A stretch of 64,000 nt of DNA from Gemmatimonadota bacterium. Its GTDB lineage: Bacteria; Gemmatimonadota; Gemmatimonadetes; Longimicrobiales; Gaopeijiaceae. Position numbers and translations under genes: made by a program. Position 1 is the stretch's first letter; each line of letters opens with the position of its first letter. The notes below the pieces were generated by a model, which was not told where the DNA came from, searched no databases, and saw nothing but the letters and a program-made list of their open reading frames with translations. Location: contig JAWKQO010000004.1 of the NCBI GenBank assembly GCA_041390105.1, forward strand, positions 464,111 through 528,110, read 5' to 3'. Below are positions 52,880 to 60,722 of the stretch, in pieces.

Positions 52880-53521
52880 ATGAGCACGAAGACCCTGACG
52901 GCAGCGGCGCTGGCCACGGCCCTGCTTTCCGCCTGCAGCGACAGCACCACCGACCCCTCGGCGACACTGGCCCTCGACGAGGCCGAGTTCCTGGCAATCG
53001 AGAGCGACGCACTGCTGGCTGGCCTGATCGGTCTGCAGTTCGCCGCGCTGGAGCAGTCGGCCCTGGCCACTGCCGCGGACCTGGTGCTCGGCACGGCCGC
53101 TGAGCCCGTCGTCACCTCATTCGACTTCACGCGAACCGCTCCCTGCCGCGCCGGCGGTCAGACGGTTGTGGTGGGAAGCGGCACCCGCACGTTCGATCGG
53201 GACACGCGGCTGATGGAGATGGATGCCAGCGGTACGCGCTCCATCGAGGATTGTGCGCGCGTCCGCGGCGACGTCACGTTCAGCACGAACGGCAGCGGCA
53301 GATGGGACGCCCACCGCCGCCGGATCAACGGCGTTCCCGATGGTCTGCAGACGCTGGACCAGAGCGGAGGGTTCACCGTCACGGCCTCGGACGGTCGGAG
53401 TGAGGAATGCGACTACGAGCTGCACCGCTCCTTCGATCCGTCGTCGGGTCAGGTCACCCTCAGCGGCACCGTGTGCGGACGTGAGATCGATCGGGTCTTC
53501 CCCCACGACGGGAACGGCTGA
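52880..53521 (+). CDS. Small lipoprotein of unknown function
   Basis: This 213-residue protein has a lipoprotein signal (ALATALLSAC) and a mature part of strands with VTSFDFTRTAPCRAGG, GDVTFSTNGSGRWD and VTLSGTVCGREIDRVFPHDG. Four Cys residues (APC, EDC, EEC, TVC) may pair. I do not recognise the family. AGAGGA precedes the ATG at 52880. It lies 27 bases before the ECF sigma gene and behind an ECF-like promoter, so it may be part of the same envelope-stress regulon. Confidence 0.65.
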   Translation: MSTKTLTAAALATALLSACSDSTTDPSATLALDEAEFLAIESDALLAGLIGLQFAALEQSALATAADLVLGTAAEPVVTSFDFTRTAPCRAGGQTVVVGSGTRTFDRDTRLMEMDASGTRSIEDCARVRGDVTFSTNGSGRWDAHRRRINGVPDGLQTLDQSGGFTVTASDGRSEECDYELHRSFDPSSGQVTLSGTVCGREIDRVFPHDGNG

Positions 53522-53548
53522 GCGGAACCGGCGTCCCCTCCGTTCAGC

Positions 53549-54115
53549 ATGGACACGATGACCCTCCCGGGCGCACCGAGCGCGGTGAAGGACGAGGCGG
53601 AGCTGGTCGAGCGCGCCCGCGGAGGAGACGCCGGGGCCCTCGATCAGCTCACCAGCCGTCATGTGGGCGCGGTGTACCGGCTGACCCTGGGTATCCTCGG
53701 CGACGTCGCGGCAGCGCAGGACGCCACCCAGGAGGCGTGCCTCAAAGCAGTGCGCGCCCTGACCTCGTTTCGCGGTGACTCCAGCTTCCGCACCTGGCTG
53801 CTGCGGATCGCGGCGAACGAGGCTCGCGCCCTGCTTCGGCGACACAAGCGTCACCCCGAGCACGCGCTGGACGAAATCGGCTCCGTCCCGGCACCCGGTG
53901 TGGACGTGGCCGAGCAGGTCGTGGCCCGTGACGAGTGTGCGCGCATGCGGGCGGCGCTGGCCACCTTGCCGGAGAAGCAGCGGATGGCCGTGTCTCTACG
54001 TGTCTACGACGGTTTGAGCTTTCGTGAGATCGGGGTGCTGATCGAGTCGAGTGAGGGTGCCGCTCGGGTGAACTACCACCACGGAGTCCGACGGCTCCGG
54101 GAGATGCTGCGATGA
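53549..54115 (+). CDS. ECF-family RNA polymerase sigma factor
   Basis: This 188-residue protein has region 2 (ELVERARGGDAGALDQLTSRH, ILGDVAAAQDATQEACLKA) and region 4 (LATLPEKQRMAVSLRVYDGLSFREIGVLIESSEGAARVNYHH). It directs RNA polymerase to stress promoters, probably the one at 52778-52804. The anti-sigma gene starts within its stop (ATGA), so the two are made together. Confidence 0.95.
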   Translation: MDTMTLPGAPSAVKDEAELVERARGGDAGALDQLTSRHVGAVYRLTLGILGDVAAAQDATQEACLKAVRALTSFRGDSSFRTWLLRIAANEARALLRRHKRHPEHALDEIGSVPAPGVDVAEQVVARDECARMRAALATLPEKQRMAVSLRVYDGLSFREIGVLIESSEGAARVNYHHGVRRLREMLR

Positions 54116-54555
54116 ACGAGTTCGACGACGTACGCGATCTCCTTCCGGAGTGGCTGGAAGGGTCCCTGTCCGACGCCGCGCGCCTCCGCGTCGAAGCAGC
54201 GCTGGCTGACGATCCCGACCTGCGGGCCGAGGCAGAGTTGCTCGGGAGCCTGCGGGCGGCCCGGCCCGAGCCTCCGGAGGAGCTGGTGGCCCGGGTGCGC
54301 GCTGGACTGCGTCAGCCCTCTGTGAGCCGCGCATCGCGCGGACGCTGGCCTACATGGCAATTGAGCGCCGCGGCCGGGGTCGTCGTGGCCGCCGGCACCG
54401 CCCTGCTCTGGCAGCAACGAACCGCGCCGCTCCCGGATCTGGAACCTCTCCCGAGAAGCTGGATGATGGACGACGCCGTCGTCGCTGGAGGGCTCGTGCT
54501 CGACGGGCTCAGCGAGGACGCGCTGGAGACGCTGGTCACGGAGTTGGAACGATGA
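54112..54555 (+). CDS. Putative membrane anti-sigma factor
   Basis: This 147-residue protein has an N-terminal acidic helical region (DDVRDLLPEWLEGSLSDAARL), one membrane segment (QLSAAAGVVVAAGTALLW, about 84-101) and a short periplasmic tail. It has the RsiW-like arrangement but no His-x3-Cys-x2-Cys zinc motif. The coupled position after the ECF sigma gene supports the role. Signals sensed in the periplasm would release the sigma factor. It overlaps the next gene (ATGA). Confidence 0.78.
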   Translation: MNEFDDVRDLLPEWLEGSLSDAARLRVEAALADDPDLRAEAELLGSLRAARPEPPEELVARVRAGLRQPSVSRASRGRWPTWQLSAAAGVVVAAGTALLWQQRTAPLPDLEPLPRSWMMDDAVVAGGLVLDGLSEDALETLVTELER

Positions 54556-55028
54556 GACGATTCCCCTTGCTCGTCCTGGCCCTGGGACTCGCCGCACCAG
54601 CCGGGCTGGCGGCCCAACAGGAGGCACCCCGAGCCCAACTCGAACAGCGCGTGCGCAGGGCGTTCGCCGAGCGCCTGCGGCGGGAGTTGGACCTGGACGC
54701 CGAGCAGGCCGGGCGCCTGCGCGACGTCATGCAGTGGTCCGAGGAGCAGCGCCGCGCCATCGCGCTGGAGAACCGGCAGATCCGTCTGGATACGGAGCGT
54801 TTCCAGCAGCAGCAGGAGGGCGAACGCGAAGCCTCCGCCATCCTGGAGGCACGCCTGCGTTTGCAGGAGCGTGAGGCCACGCTCTTCCGGGAGGAGCAAC
54901 AGCGGCTGCTGGAGGTGATGTCCCCGGGCCAGGTGGTCCGTTTCTACGAGCTACGCGAGCAGTTCGTGCGCCGCGTTCTGCAGCTCCGGCAGAGCCGTAC
55001 CGGAGCGGCGCGCCCAGGGCGGGGCTGA
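54552..55028 (+). CDS. Spy/CpxP-like periplasmic helical protein
   Basis: This 158-residue exported protein has a signal peptide (LLVLALGLAAPAGLAAQ) and a mature part of long charged helices (QLEQRVRRAFAERLRREL, RLDTERFQQQQEGEREASA, REATLFREEQQRLLEVMSP) like Spy, CpxP and periplasmic metal sensors such as CnrX. These act as chaperones or as co-sensors for an ECF sigma factor. Coupled to the anti-sigma gene by ATGA overlap, it is likely the stress-sensing or output member of this operon. Confidence 0.75.
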   Translation: MRRFPLLVLALGLAAPAGLAAQQEAPRAQLEQRVRRAFAERLRRELDLDAEQAGRLRDVMQWSEEQRRAIALENRQIRLDTERFQQQQEGEREASAILEARLRLQEREATLFREEQQRLLEVMSPGQVVRFYELREQFVRRVLQLRQSRTGAARPGRG

Positions 55029-55068
55029 CCCGACCGGACGTCCTGCGCGCGATGCCCGCGGAGCGCCC

Positions 55069-55275
55069 CTAGCGAACGGGATGGGCCTCCGCGTAGCGGT
55101 ATGCGGTCCAGGCAGACGCAATGTGACACACCCAGCCCAGTAGTCCGCCGGTCCCGATCCAGAAGCCCGGCGTCACGACGAGCCAGAAGAGCGCACGCAG
55201 GATGGTGCCGTTGTAGATCTGGCCGATGCCCGGAATGAGCAGGCTGAGCACGGCGGCGATGCCTGGGTTGCGCAT
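55069..55275 (-). CDS. Small TM2-like membrane protein
   Basis: This 68-residue protein has two hydrophobic segments (AAVLSLLIPGIGQIYNG and ALFWLVVTPGFWIGTGGLLGW) with the PGIGQIYNG turn of TM2-domain proteins. It is convergent with the Spy-like gene. Function is unknown. Confidence 0.75.
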   Translation of the reverse strand: MRNPGIAAVLSLLIPGIGQIYNGTILRALFWLVVTPGFWIGTGGLLGWVCHIASAWTAYRYAEAHPVR

Positions 55276-55415
55276 GATCCTCTCCTCGCCCGGTGAACAG
55301 GGTCGCCTTTCGAGGAGGCCCTACGGAGTGGATGGGGGGTGGGTTTCGAGGGTCGGCCGGCAGCGGCTACGCCGGACAATGGTCGCCACTCCGTCTCAGC
55401 AACGCCTGGGGGCCG

Positions 55416-56090
55416 TCACAGCGGATCCGATTGCGGCTCCCTTCCGGCCTCGGCCCGCGCGAAGAAGGCCAGGAGCACCATCCCACCCACCATCGACACG
55501 AACACCCCCAGCGAACCGTAGCCGCTCGCGCCGAACACGTCGGTGACGAACAGGATGGCGGAGACGGGCATGAGGAGGACGCCCCAGCGCATCAGCGATG
55601 TCACGAGCCCGCGGTCAGGGAGGGTGAACGCGAACGCGACGAGCGCGAACGCCGCCGCGTGAAGCTTGAGCCCCGAGATCAGCACATGGAGCGCAATGCG
55701 TTCCCCCGTGATCTGCACGCCCGCTGCAGCCATCCCCAGGGAGCCGAGCATCAACAGGTTCTCGGTGACATCGAGTCCCATCGTGACCAGGATGCCGAGT
55801 CCGCTGGCCCAGGCAGCGGGTGGGCAGCGGGCGGCCAGACCGATGGCCGCGAAGCCGACCGTGCCCGCATAGGCGATGGCGAACAGGCCGTCGAAGAAGA
55901 GCGCGAGTCGTAGCGCCGGGTCCGCGGCGAGCAGGATCGCCGTGAAGGTGGCTGGATCCGAGAACCTCTCCAGGGGATCCTGAGCGCCGGTCCCGGAGGA
56001 CGCCACCATCACGACCACGCCCAGCATCATCAGCCCCAGCGCCAGGATGCTGAAGCCAGCGGCGGTGCGAAGCGATGCGGCTCGGGTCAT
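55416..56090 (-). CDS. Multi-pass membrane protein of unknown function
   Basis: This 224-residue protein has about six hydrophobic segments, starting GFSILALGLMMLGVVVMVASS and including LALFFDGLFAIAYAGTVGFAAI and GILVTMGLDVTENLLMLG, and a charged C-terminus. I do not recognise the family. It lies 32 bases downstream of the SARP/TPR regulator gene on the same strand, so it may be co-transcribed with it. Confidence 0.68.
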   Translation of the reverse strand: MTRAASLRTAAGFSILALGLMMLGVVVMVASSGTGAQDPLERFSDPATFTAILLAADPALRLALFFDGLFAIAYAGTVGFAAIGLAARCPPAAWASGLGILVTMGLDVTENLLMLGSLGMAAAGVQITGERIALHVLISGLKLHAAAFALVAFAFTLPDRGLVTSLMRWGVLLMPVSAILFVTDVFGASGYGSLGVFVSMVGGMVLLAFFARAEAGREPQSDPL

Positions 56091-56122
56091 GGCACGATCT
56101 CCTGTCTTGGCTCCGTCGGATC

Positions 56123-58468
56123 TCAGCCGCCCTGCCCCACCCGCTGCACCAGCTCACGGAACGCGGGCAGATCGCGCAGGTCCCGCAGCTGAGGGTCCAC
56201 GGCCAGGAACACCATGGAGTGGGACCGTTGCTCGAAAGCGCGCTCCAGCCACGCCAGGGCACCGGCCCGATCTCCGAGGCCCGAGTGGACCTTCGCGATC
56301 TCGTACGAAGGCGCGTATCCGGCGCTCGCTTCCTGCTCCAGCGCACCCAGGAGCCCCCGCGCTTCGCGCTCCTCGCCCGCCAGCGCCAACCCTCGTGCCA
56401 GTGCCGCCCTCGTGATCGCCGAGCTCGAGAAGGACACCGCGCGCCGGAGCTCATTGAGCGACTCCTCTGTCCGACCGATCTCCTCCAAGGTGAGACCCGT
56501 CCAGAGGTAGTCGAGCTCGAAACCGGCGTCGAGCTGGCGCGCGTGGTCGAGCTGGTCCAGCGCGGCTTCGTAGTCGCCCTGGTGGTAGTACACCCAGCCC
56601 AGGGCGGTGTTGGCGATCAGTGAAAGGGGATCGAGCTCGGTGGCGAGCCGCATTTCTCGGACGGCTTCCGGGAATCGACCCTCGGCAGTGAGGAGATTGG
56701 CGTACCACTGGTGCGCCGTGGAGTAGCCGGGTGCCAGCTCGATGGCTCGTTTGAATTCGAGTTCGGCCTCACCAACGTTCCAGTCGTAGTAGAGGGCTAC
56801 GTATCCGAGCGTCGCGTGCGGTTCTGCAAGCTCAGGATCGAGCTCGATGGCGCGGCGCGCAGCGGTGCGGGCCCTTGGGAACGCCTCTGCCGGAGACACG
56901 TAGTCGTAGAAGCCGAGGACGGCGTACGCGTCCCCGAGGCCCACATGGGCCCGCGCGTAGTCGGGAGCTCGGTCCACGGACTGCTCGAAGTAGTCGGCGG
57001 CAGCCAACAGGCTGGCCTTGGTGCGCTTGTGCCACTCGTAACGTCCGTTCAGGTAGAGGTTGTACGCCTCCAGGTCCTCGACCGGAACACCTGCTCCCTT
57101 GCTCACGGCCGCCCCGCGTCCGCGAAGCCGGGTCACCAGCGCTTGCGCGATCTCGTCCTGAACGTTGAAGACGTCCGCGGAGCTGCGCTCGTAGATCTCC
57201 GACCAGAGCTCGAACCCGCTCTTCGCGTCGATGAGTTGCGCGTGGATCCGGAGGCGCGCTCCGGATCGCCGCACGCTTCCGTCGAGGACGGCGCCTACGC
57301 CGAGCGCTGCGCCGATCTGCCGTGCATCCATCGCCCGGTCCTTGAAGGCGAACGCCGACGTGCGTCCGATGACGCTGAGCCCGGGCGTGTTCGACAGTCG
57401 TGTGATCAACTCCTCGGCGATCCCGTCCGCCAGCGGCGCCCCACTCCCGTCACCGCTGAGGTCGGCGAAGGGCAACACCACCAGAGACGCGATCGCAGTC
57501 GCATTGCCGTCCTCACGGCGCGCCTCTCTCCAGGTCAGGCCCAACACCAGGAGGGCGATGCCCACGACGGCGGCGCGCGTCGCGGCTCTGCGTCTGTGTC
57601 GGGCCGGCGCCGGCGCCGGCGAAACGTGCACCATGGGCAGGGGCGGAGCCGAGGACGATTCCGCCGTCACCGACCCTGGTGCCTGGGGCGACGGCGTCCG
57701 CCGCGCAGCGCCCTTTTCTGCGGCGCTCTCCCGCGGCGGAACGGGCTCGGGATCCCTCCCCCGAAGCTCCGCTGCGTACCGTGGCACCTCGGGGTCCGGC
57801 TCCAGGCTCAGGTCGCCTCGCACGAGTGAGGCGTGCAGGTCCGCGTGCCGCACGGCGCCCGCCGGGTCACCCGCGCGCTCGAGGCAGCGCATCAGCAGGA
57901 GCGCTACGCGGGAACTGTAGGGGTCGGCTGCGGACAGCAGATACCACCAGCGGCTGGCTGCAACCGGATCGTGCTCCTCGGTCCGTGTGGCCAGGGCCTC
58001 CAGGGCCCGCGCGCGCTCTCGGGCCAACCTCTGTCGCTCGCGTTCCACCCAGCGCTCGAAGTCGCCAGCCCCCGGCACATAGAAGCCGTCGAGGAACGGC
58101 GCAGGCTGCAACAGCACCGCCGTCTCCCACTCCTCCGCTGCGAGCGCATCGGCGAACTCTGCCACATCGCTCTGGATCCGGGTCTCGTCGATCCGCAACC
58201 CATCGCCAAGGGCAACGACGCCCTCCCCACCGACCGCCTGGTTGATCCGATAGACCGAGTCCGACAGGAGGCGGCGGCCCTTGTCCGGCTCCGCCTCCGG
58301 CCAGAGAAGGGCGATGATCCGCTCGCGGGTCATGCCGCGGTCGCGGGCCACGCCCAGCAGTGCGAGCAGCGCCAGGCGGTGGCGCTGGCTGGCCCGACCC
58401 GCCACGGGACCCTCGGGCCCGTGCAGGGAGACACCTCCGAACGCTTTGATACGAAAGGAGTTGGCCAT
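56123..58468 (-). CDS. SARP/BTAD-type regulator with membrane segment and TPR repeats
   Basis: This 781-residue protein has an N-terminal winged-helix-like region and bacterial transcriptional activator domain (about 1-240, with FRIKAFGGVSLHGPEG, RERIIALLWPEAEPDKGRRLLSDSVYRI and WERERQRLARERARALEAL-like WVERERQRLA). One membrane segment follows (AAVVGIALLVLGLTW, about 300-315). Next comes a FlgO/adenylate-cyclase-associated-like domain (about 325-460, SLVVLPFADLSGDGSGAPLADG) and TPR repeats to the end. The architecture is common in Gemmatimonadota. It is divergent from the lipoprotein/DUF4242 pair at 58592-59477, which may be its target. The start at 58468 follows AAAGGAG-type sequence poorly but begins the conserved domain. 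Confidence 0.85.
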   Translation of the reverse strand: MANSFRIKAFGGVSLHGPEGPVAGRASQRHRLALLALLGVARDRGMTRERIIALLWPEAEPDKGRRLLSDSVYRINQAVGGEGVVALGDGLRIDETRIQSDVAEFADALAAEEWETAVLLQPAPFLDGFYVPGAGDFERWVERERQRLARERARALEALATRTEEHDPVAASRWWYLLSAADPYSSRVALLLMRCLERAGDPAGAVRHADLHASLVRGDLSLEPDPEVPRYAAELRGRDPEPVPPRESAAEKGAARRTPSPQAPGSVTAESSSAPPLPMVHVSPAPAPARHRRRAATRAAVVGIALLVLGLTWREARREDGNATAIASLVVLPFADLSGDGSGAPLADGIAEELITRLSNTPGLSVIGRTSAFAFKDRAMDARQIGAALGVGAVLDGSVRRSGARLRIHAQLIDAKSGFELWSEIYERSSADVFNVQDEIAQALVTRLRGRGAAVSKGAGVPVEDLEAYNLYLNGRYEWHKRTKASLLAAADYFEQSVDRAPDYARAHVGLGDAYAVLGFYDYVSPAEAFPRARTAARRAIELDPELAEPHATLGYVALYYDWNVGEAELEFKRAIELAPGYSTAHQWYANLLTAEGRFPEAVREMRLATELDPLSLIANTALGWVYYHQGDYEAALDQLDHARQLDAGFELDYLWTGLTLEEIGRTEESLNELRRAVSFSSSAITRAALARGLALAGEEREARGLLGALEQEASAGYAPSYEIAKVHSGLGDRAGALAWLERAFEQRSHSMVFLAVDPQLRDLRDLPAFRELVQRVGQGG

Positions 58469-58591
58469 TGGCGACAGAGAGGCGAGCGGCCGTCGATGGT
58501 TCGGCGACGGGGTCACGCCAATGTCCGGCCCGTTGCAGGGACCAGCAAGCGGCCGGCCCTGCCGAGACCTTGTTGCCACTCTGGAGGTGTC

Positions 58592-59179
58592 ATGAACTCG
58601 CCTGGACGAAACGTGCTCAGTCTGGTGCCGCTGCTGCTGGCGACCCTGATGGCTGCCTGTACCGAAACCTCGGTCGCGCCGGATACCGGCGCGTCCCCCG
58701 ATAGAGCGGCGGAAATCTCAGACGGGGCCGGTCGGGTGTCCCCGTCAGCGATCCCGAGATCCACCCTGCGCGCCTGGATCGGCGGGCTGCGGCAGGCCAC
58801 CCTCCCATACCGCAGCCTGGCCGCGGCTCGGGCAGCTGGGTTCGACGCGCGCTTGACCGACTGCATGGAGTCGTCCAGCGGGGGGATGGGTGTGCACTGG
58901 GGGGACCTGTCCCGCTTCGACGGCGTCGTGGAGGAGTTGCGGCCCGAGATCCTGCTCTACGAGCCCCAACCGTCGGGAGCCAAACGGCTGGTCGCGGTGG
59001 AGTACGCCGTCCCCTTCACCGCCTGGACGGCGGACGCGCCGCCTGAGCTCAACGGCGTCGCCTTCCACCGCAACAACACCTTCGGCTTGTGGATCCTGCA
59101 TGTCTGGGCCTGGAAGGAGAATCCGAGCGGCGCGCTCCAGGACTGGAACCCGCGTGTCACCTGCCGCTGGGCCGACTGA
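58592..59179 (+). CDS. Lipoprotein of uncharacterised family (LLYEP/HVWAWKENP)
   Basis: This 195-residue protein has a lipoprotein signal (LLLATLMAAC) and the conserved pattern GMGVHWGDLSRFDGVVEELRPE, ILLYEP, VEYAVPF, LNGVAFH and LHVWAWKENPSGALQDWNP. I know this pattern from hypothetical proteins of soil bacteria but no function is established. GGAGG precedes the ATG. It starts 123 bases from the divergent SARP/TPR regulator and is followed by the DUF4242 gene after 25 bases. Confidence 0.75.
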   Translation: MNSPGRNVLSLVPLLLATLMAACTETSVAPDTGASPDRAAEISDGAGRVSPSAIPRSTLRAWIGGLRQATLPYRSLAAARAAGFDARLTDCMESSSGGMGVHWGDLSRFDGVVEELRPEILLYEPQPSGAKRLVAVEYAVPFTAWTADAPPELNGVAFHRNNTFGLWILHVWAWKENPSGALQDWNPRVTCRWAD

Positions 59180-59204
59180 CCCCCCACCATCCAAGGAGAT
59201 ACCC

Positions 59205-59477
59205 ATGCCACGCTACGTGATCGAACGCGATCTCCCGGGTGCGGGCGATCTGGGACCGGAGCAGCTTGCCGGAATCTCGCGGAAGTCCTGTGAGGTCCTG
59301 AGCGATCTCGGCCCCTCCATCCAGTGGGTTCACAGCTATGTGACCGCAGATCGCATCTACTGCGTCTACGTCGCTCCGGACGCCGACGCCGTTCGTACCC
59401 ACGCCGAACGGGGAGGCTTCCCAGCGAACCGGATCAGCGAAGTGACCGCGGTGATCGATCCGGTCACCGCCGAGTAG
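59205..59477 (+). CDS. DUF4242 protein
   Basis: This 90-residue protein has the ferredoxin-like DUF4242 pattern: MPRYVIERDLPGAGDL, SIQWVHSYVTADRIYCVYVAPD and HAERGGFPANRISEVTAVID. A Streptomyces relative binds nickel, but relatives vary and I claim no metal here. GGAG lies six bases before the ATG. It follows the lipoprotein gene by 25 bases and is followed by a strong hairpin, so the two-gene unit is well delimited. Confidence 0.9.
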   Translation: MPRYVIERDLPGAGDLGPEQLAGISRKSCEVLSDLGPSIQWVHSYVTADRIYCVYVAPDADAVRTHAERGGFPANRISEVTAVIDPVTAE

Positions 59478-59483
59478 AGGCGC

Positions 59484-59513
59484 GGGGCCGGGGCGCCCAC
59501 GCGCCCCGGTCCC
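59484..59513. terminator. Hairpin after DUF4242 gene
   Basis: CCGGGGCGC (59488-59496) and GCGCCCCGG (59501-59509) form a perfect 9-bp stem with a CCAC loop, extendable by four pairs (one G-T wobble). It lies seven bases after the stop. It has no T-tract but is very stable, so a terminator or mRNA-stabilising element is likely. Confidence 0.65.
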
Positions 59514-59621
59514 GACCGCATCGATGGCACGGTCGACAAGTCCGGCGGACGACGCCGGTCTGACACCGACTCCACCGGCGTCCGTATGACCGGGTGAAGC
59601 CCGCTCCGCCGGAGGTATTCC

Positions 59622-60581
59622 ATGCCATTCGCCAACGTGCTCGCGACCGACACGTTCACCGCCCCGTCCCCGTACACCACCTGCACGTCCGACCGCAGGC
59701 GCGACCCCTTCGCTCGCGTCCGGGCGATGCTCGCGCGACGGCTCCCGGCTGCGCTCGTCACACGGACCCGCTCCCGCTCGGTGGCGCGGGCCCGCTTCCC
59801 GCTCTCCGTGTCCGTGTTCTGGTCGCTGGTGGTGGGTCTGGACTTCGTCAACGATTGGATCATCGAAGGCCTCACAACCACGTTCCGCCCGGTGGGGGCC
59901 GCGCTGACGGACATGATCGTCTGGTGGACGCCGTGGATCGCCGTCACGCCTCTCCTCGCCGTGTTGATCGACCGGCTCGATCCCGCGCGCATCGGTTGGC
60001 GGCGAAGCATGGTCCTGCACGCGCCGCTCCTCTTCACCGCCATCGGGCTCCACGCACTGCTCGCGGCCTGGGCCTTCTCCGCGATGGGAGGTGGCACCGT
60101 GGCGAACAACTTCGCGCACTTCGCCCGTGCCTTCACGCTCTCCGAGGCGCTGCTGTACGTGGGTCTGGCCACTGCCCTACACGTGGGGTGGGTCTCGGGT
60201 CCTGCACCCGCGCAGGCACCCGACACGGAACCCGGGCACGGCCCCCGCCCCACCTGGGTCCGGCGTTTCGCCGTGCGCGAAGGGGAGGTGACCCGTTTCG
60301 TTGGGGTCGAGGACGTTTCACACATCGAAGCCGCAGGCAACTACGTCCGTCTTCACGCCGCCGACGGGGAGCACTTGATCCGGGCGACGCTCGCGGCGGT
60401 CGAGGAGCGGCTCGATCCGAGCCGGTTCCGTCGCATCCATCGCTCGACGATCGTCAACGTCGACCAGGTGGCTCGCGTCGACGCGTGGTTCAACGGCGAC
60501 TGCCTCGCCACGCTCACCGACGGCCGCGAGCTGCGTGTCAGTCGGACCTACCGCGCGGCCCTCCTCGACCCCCTCGGCTGA
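59622..60581 (+). CDS. Membrane-bound LytTR-family regulator
   Basis: This 319-residue protein has four hydrophobic segments (e.g. SVFWSLVVGLDFVNDWI, WWTPWIAVTPLLAVLI, HAPLLFTAIGLHALLAAW, LYVGLATALHVGW) and a C-terminal LytTR DNA-binding domain (about 215-319, with HIEAAGNYVRLHAADGEHLI, RFRRIHRSTIVNVDQV and GRELRVSRTYRAAL). GGAGG lies before the ATG. No partner kinase is adjacent, so it probably senses its signal directly in the membrane. A repeat array typical of LytTR targets lies just after it. Confidence 0.9.
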   Translation: MPFANVLATDTFTAPSPYTTCTSDRRRDPFARVRAMLARRLPAALVTRTRSRSVARARFPLSVSVFWSLVVGLDFVNDWIIEGLTTTFRPVGAALTDMIVWWTPWIAVTPLLAVLIDRLDPARIGWRRSMVLHAPLLFTAIGLHALLAAWAFSAMGGGTVANNFAHFARAFTLSEALLYVGLATALHVGWVSGPAPAQAPDTEPGHGPRPTWVRRFAVREGEVTRFVGVEDVSHIEAAGNYVRLHAADGEHLIRATLAAVEERLDPSRFRRIHRSTIVNVDQVARVDAWFNGDCLATLTDGRELRVSRTYRAALLDPLG

Positions 60582-60594
60582 GCGGGCCCCCGCT

Positions 60595-60646
60595 CGGCTC
60601 GTCCCGACCATTCCCGGGCCGTCCCGCTTCGGCGCGGCTCGTCCCG
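60595..60646. promoter_or_regulatory. Three 12-bp direct repeats at 20-bp period (putative LytTR sites)
   Basis: CGGCTCGTCCCG (60595-60606), CGGGCCGTCCCG (60615-60626) and CGGCTCGTCCCG (60635-60646) start exactly 20 bases apart, about two helical turns. A degenerate copy sits 20 bases earlier at 60575, across the lytTR stop. LytTR proteins bind direct repeats with about two-turn spacing, so this could be the site through which the upstream regulator controls the lipoprotein gene at 60723. Confidence 0.6.
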
Positions 60647-60722
60647 CATCTCTTGGGCAGACGCCGCGGGGGCGGGACCTTCTCCGGCAGGCAGGCGAAG
60701 GTCCAACGAGGAGGCGGGGCCG

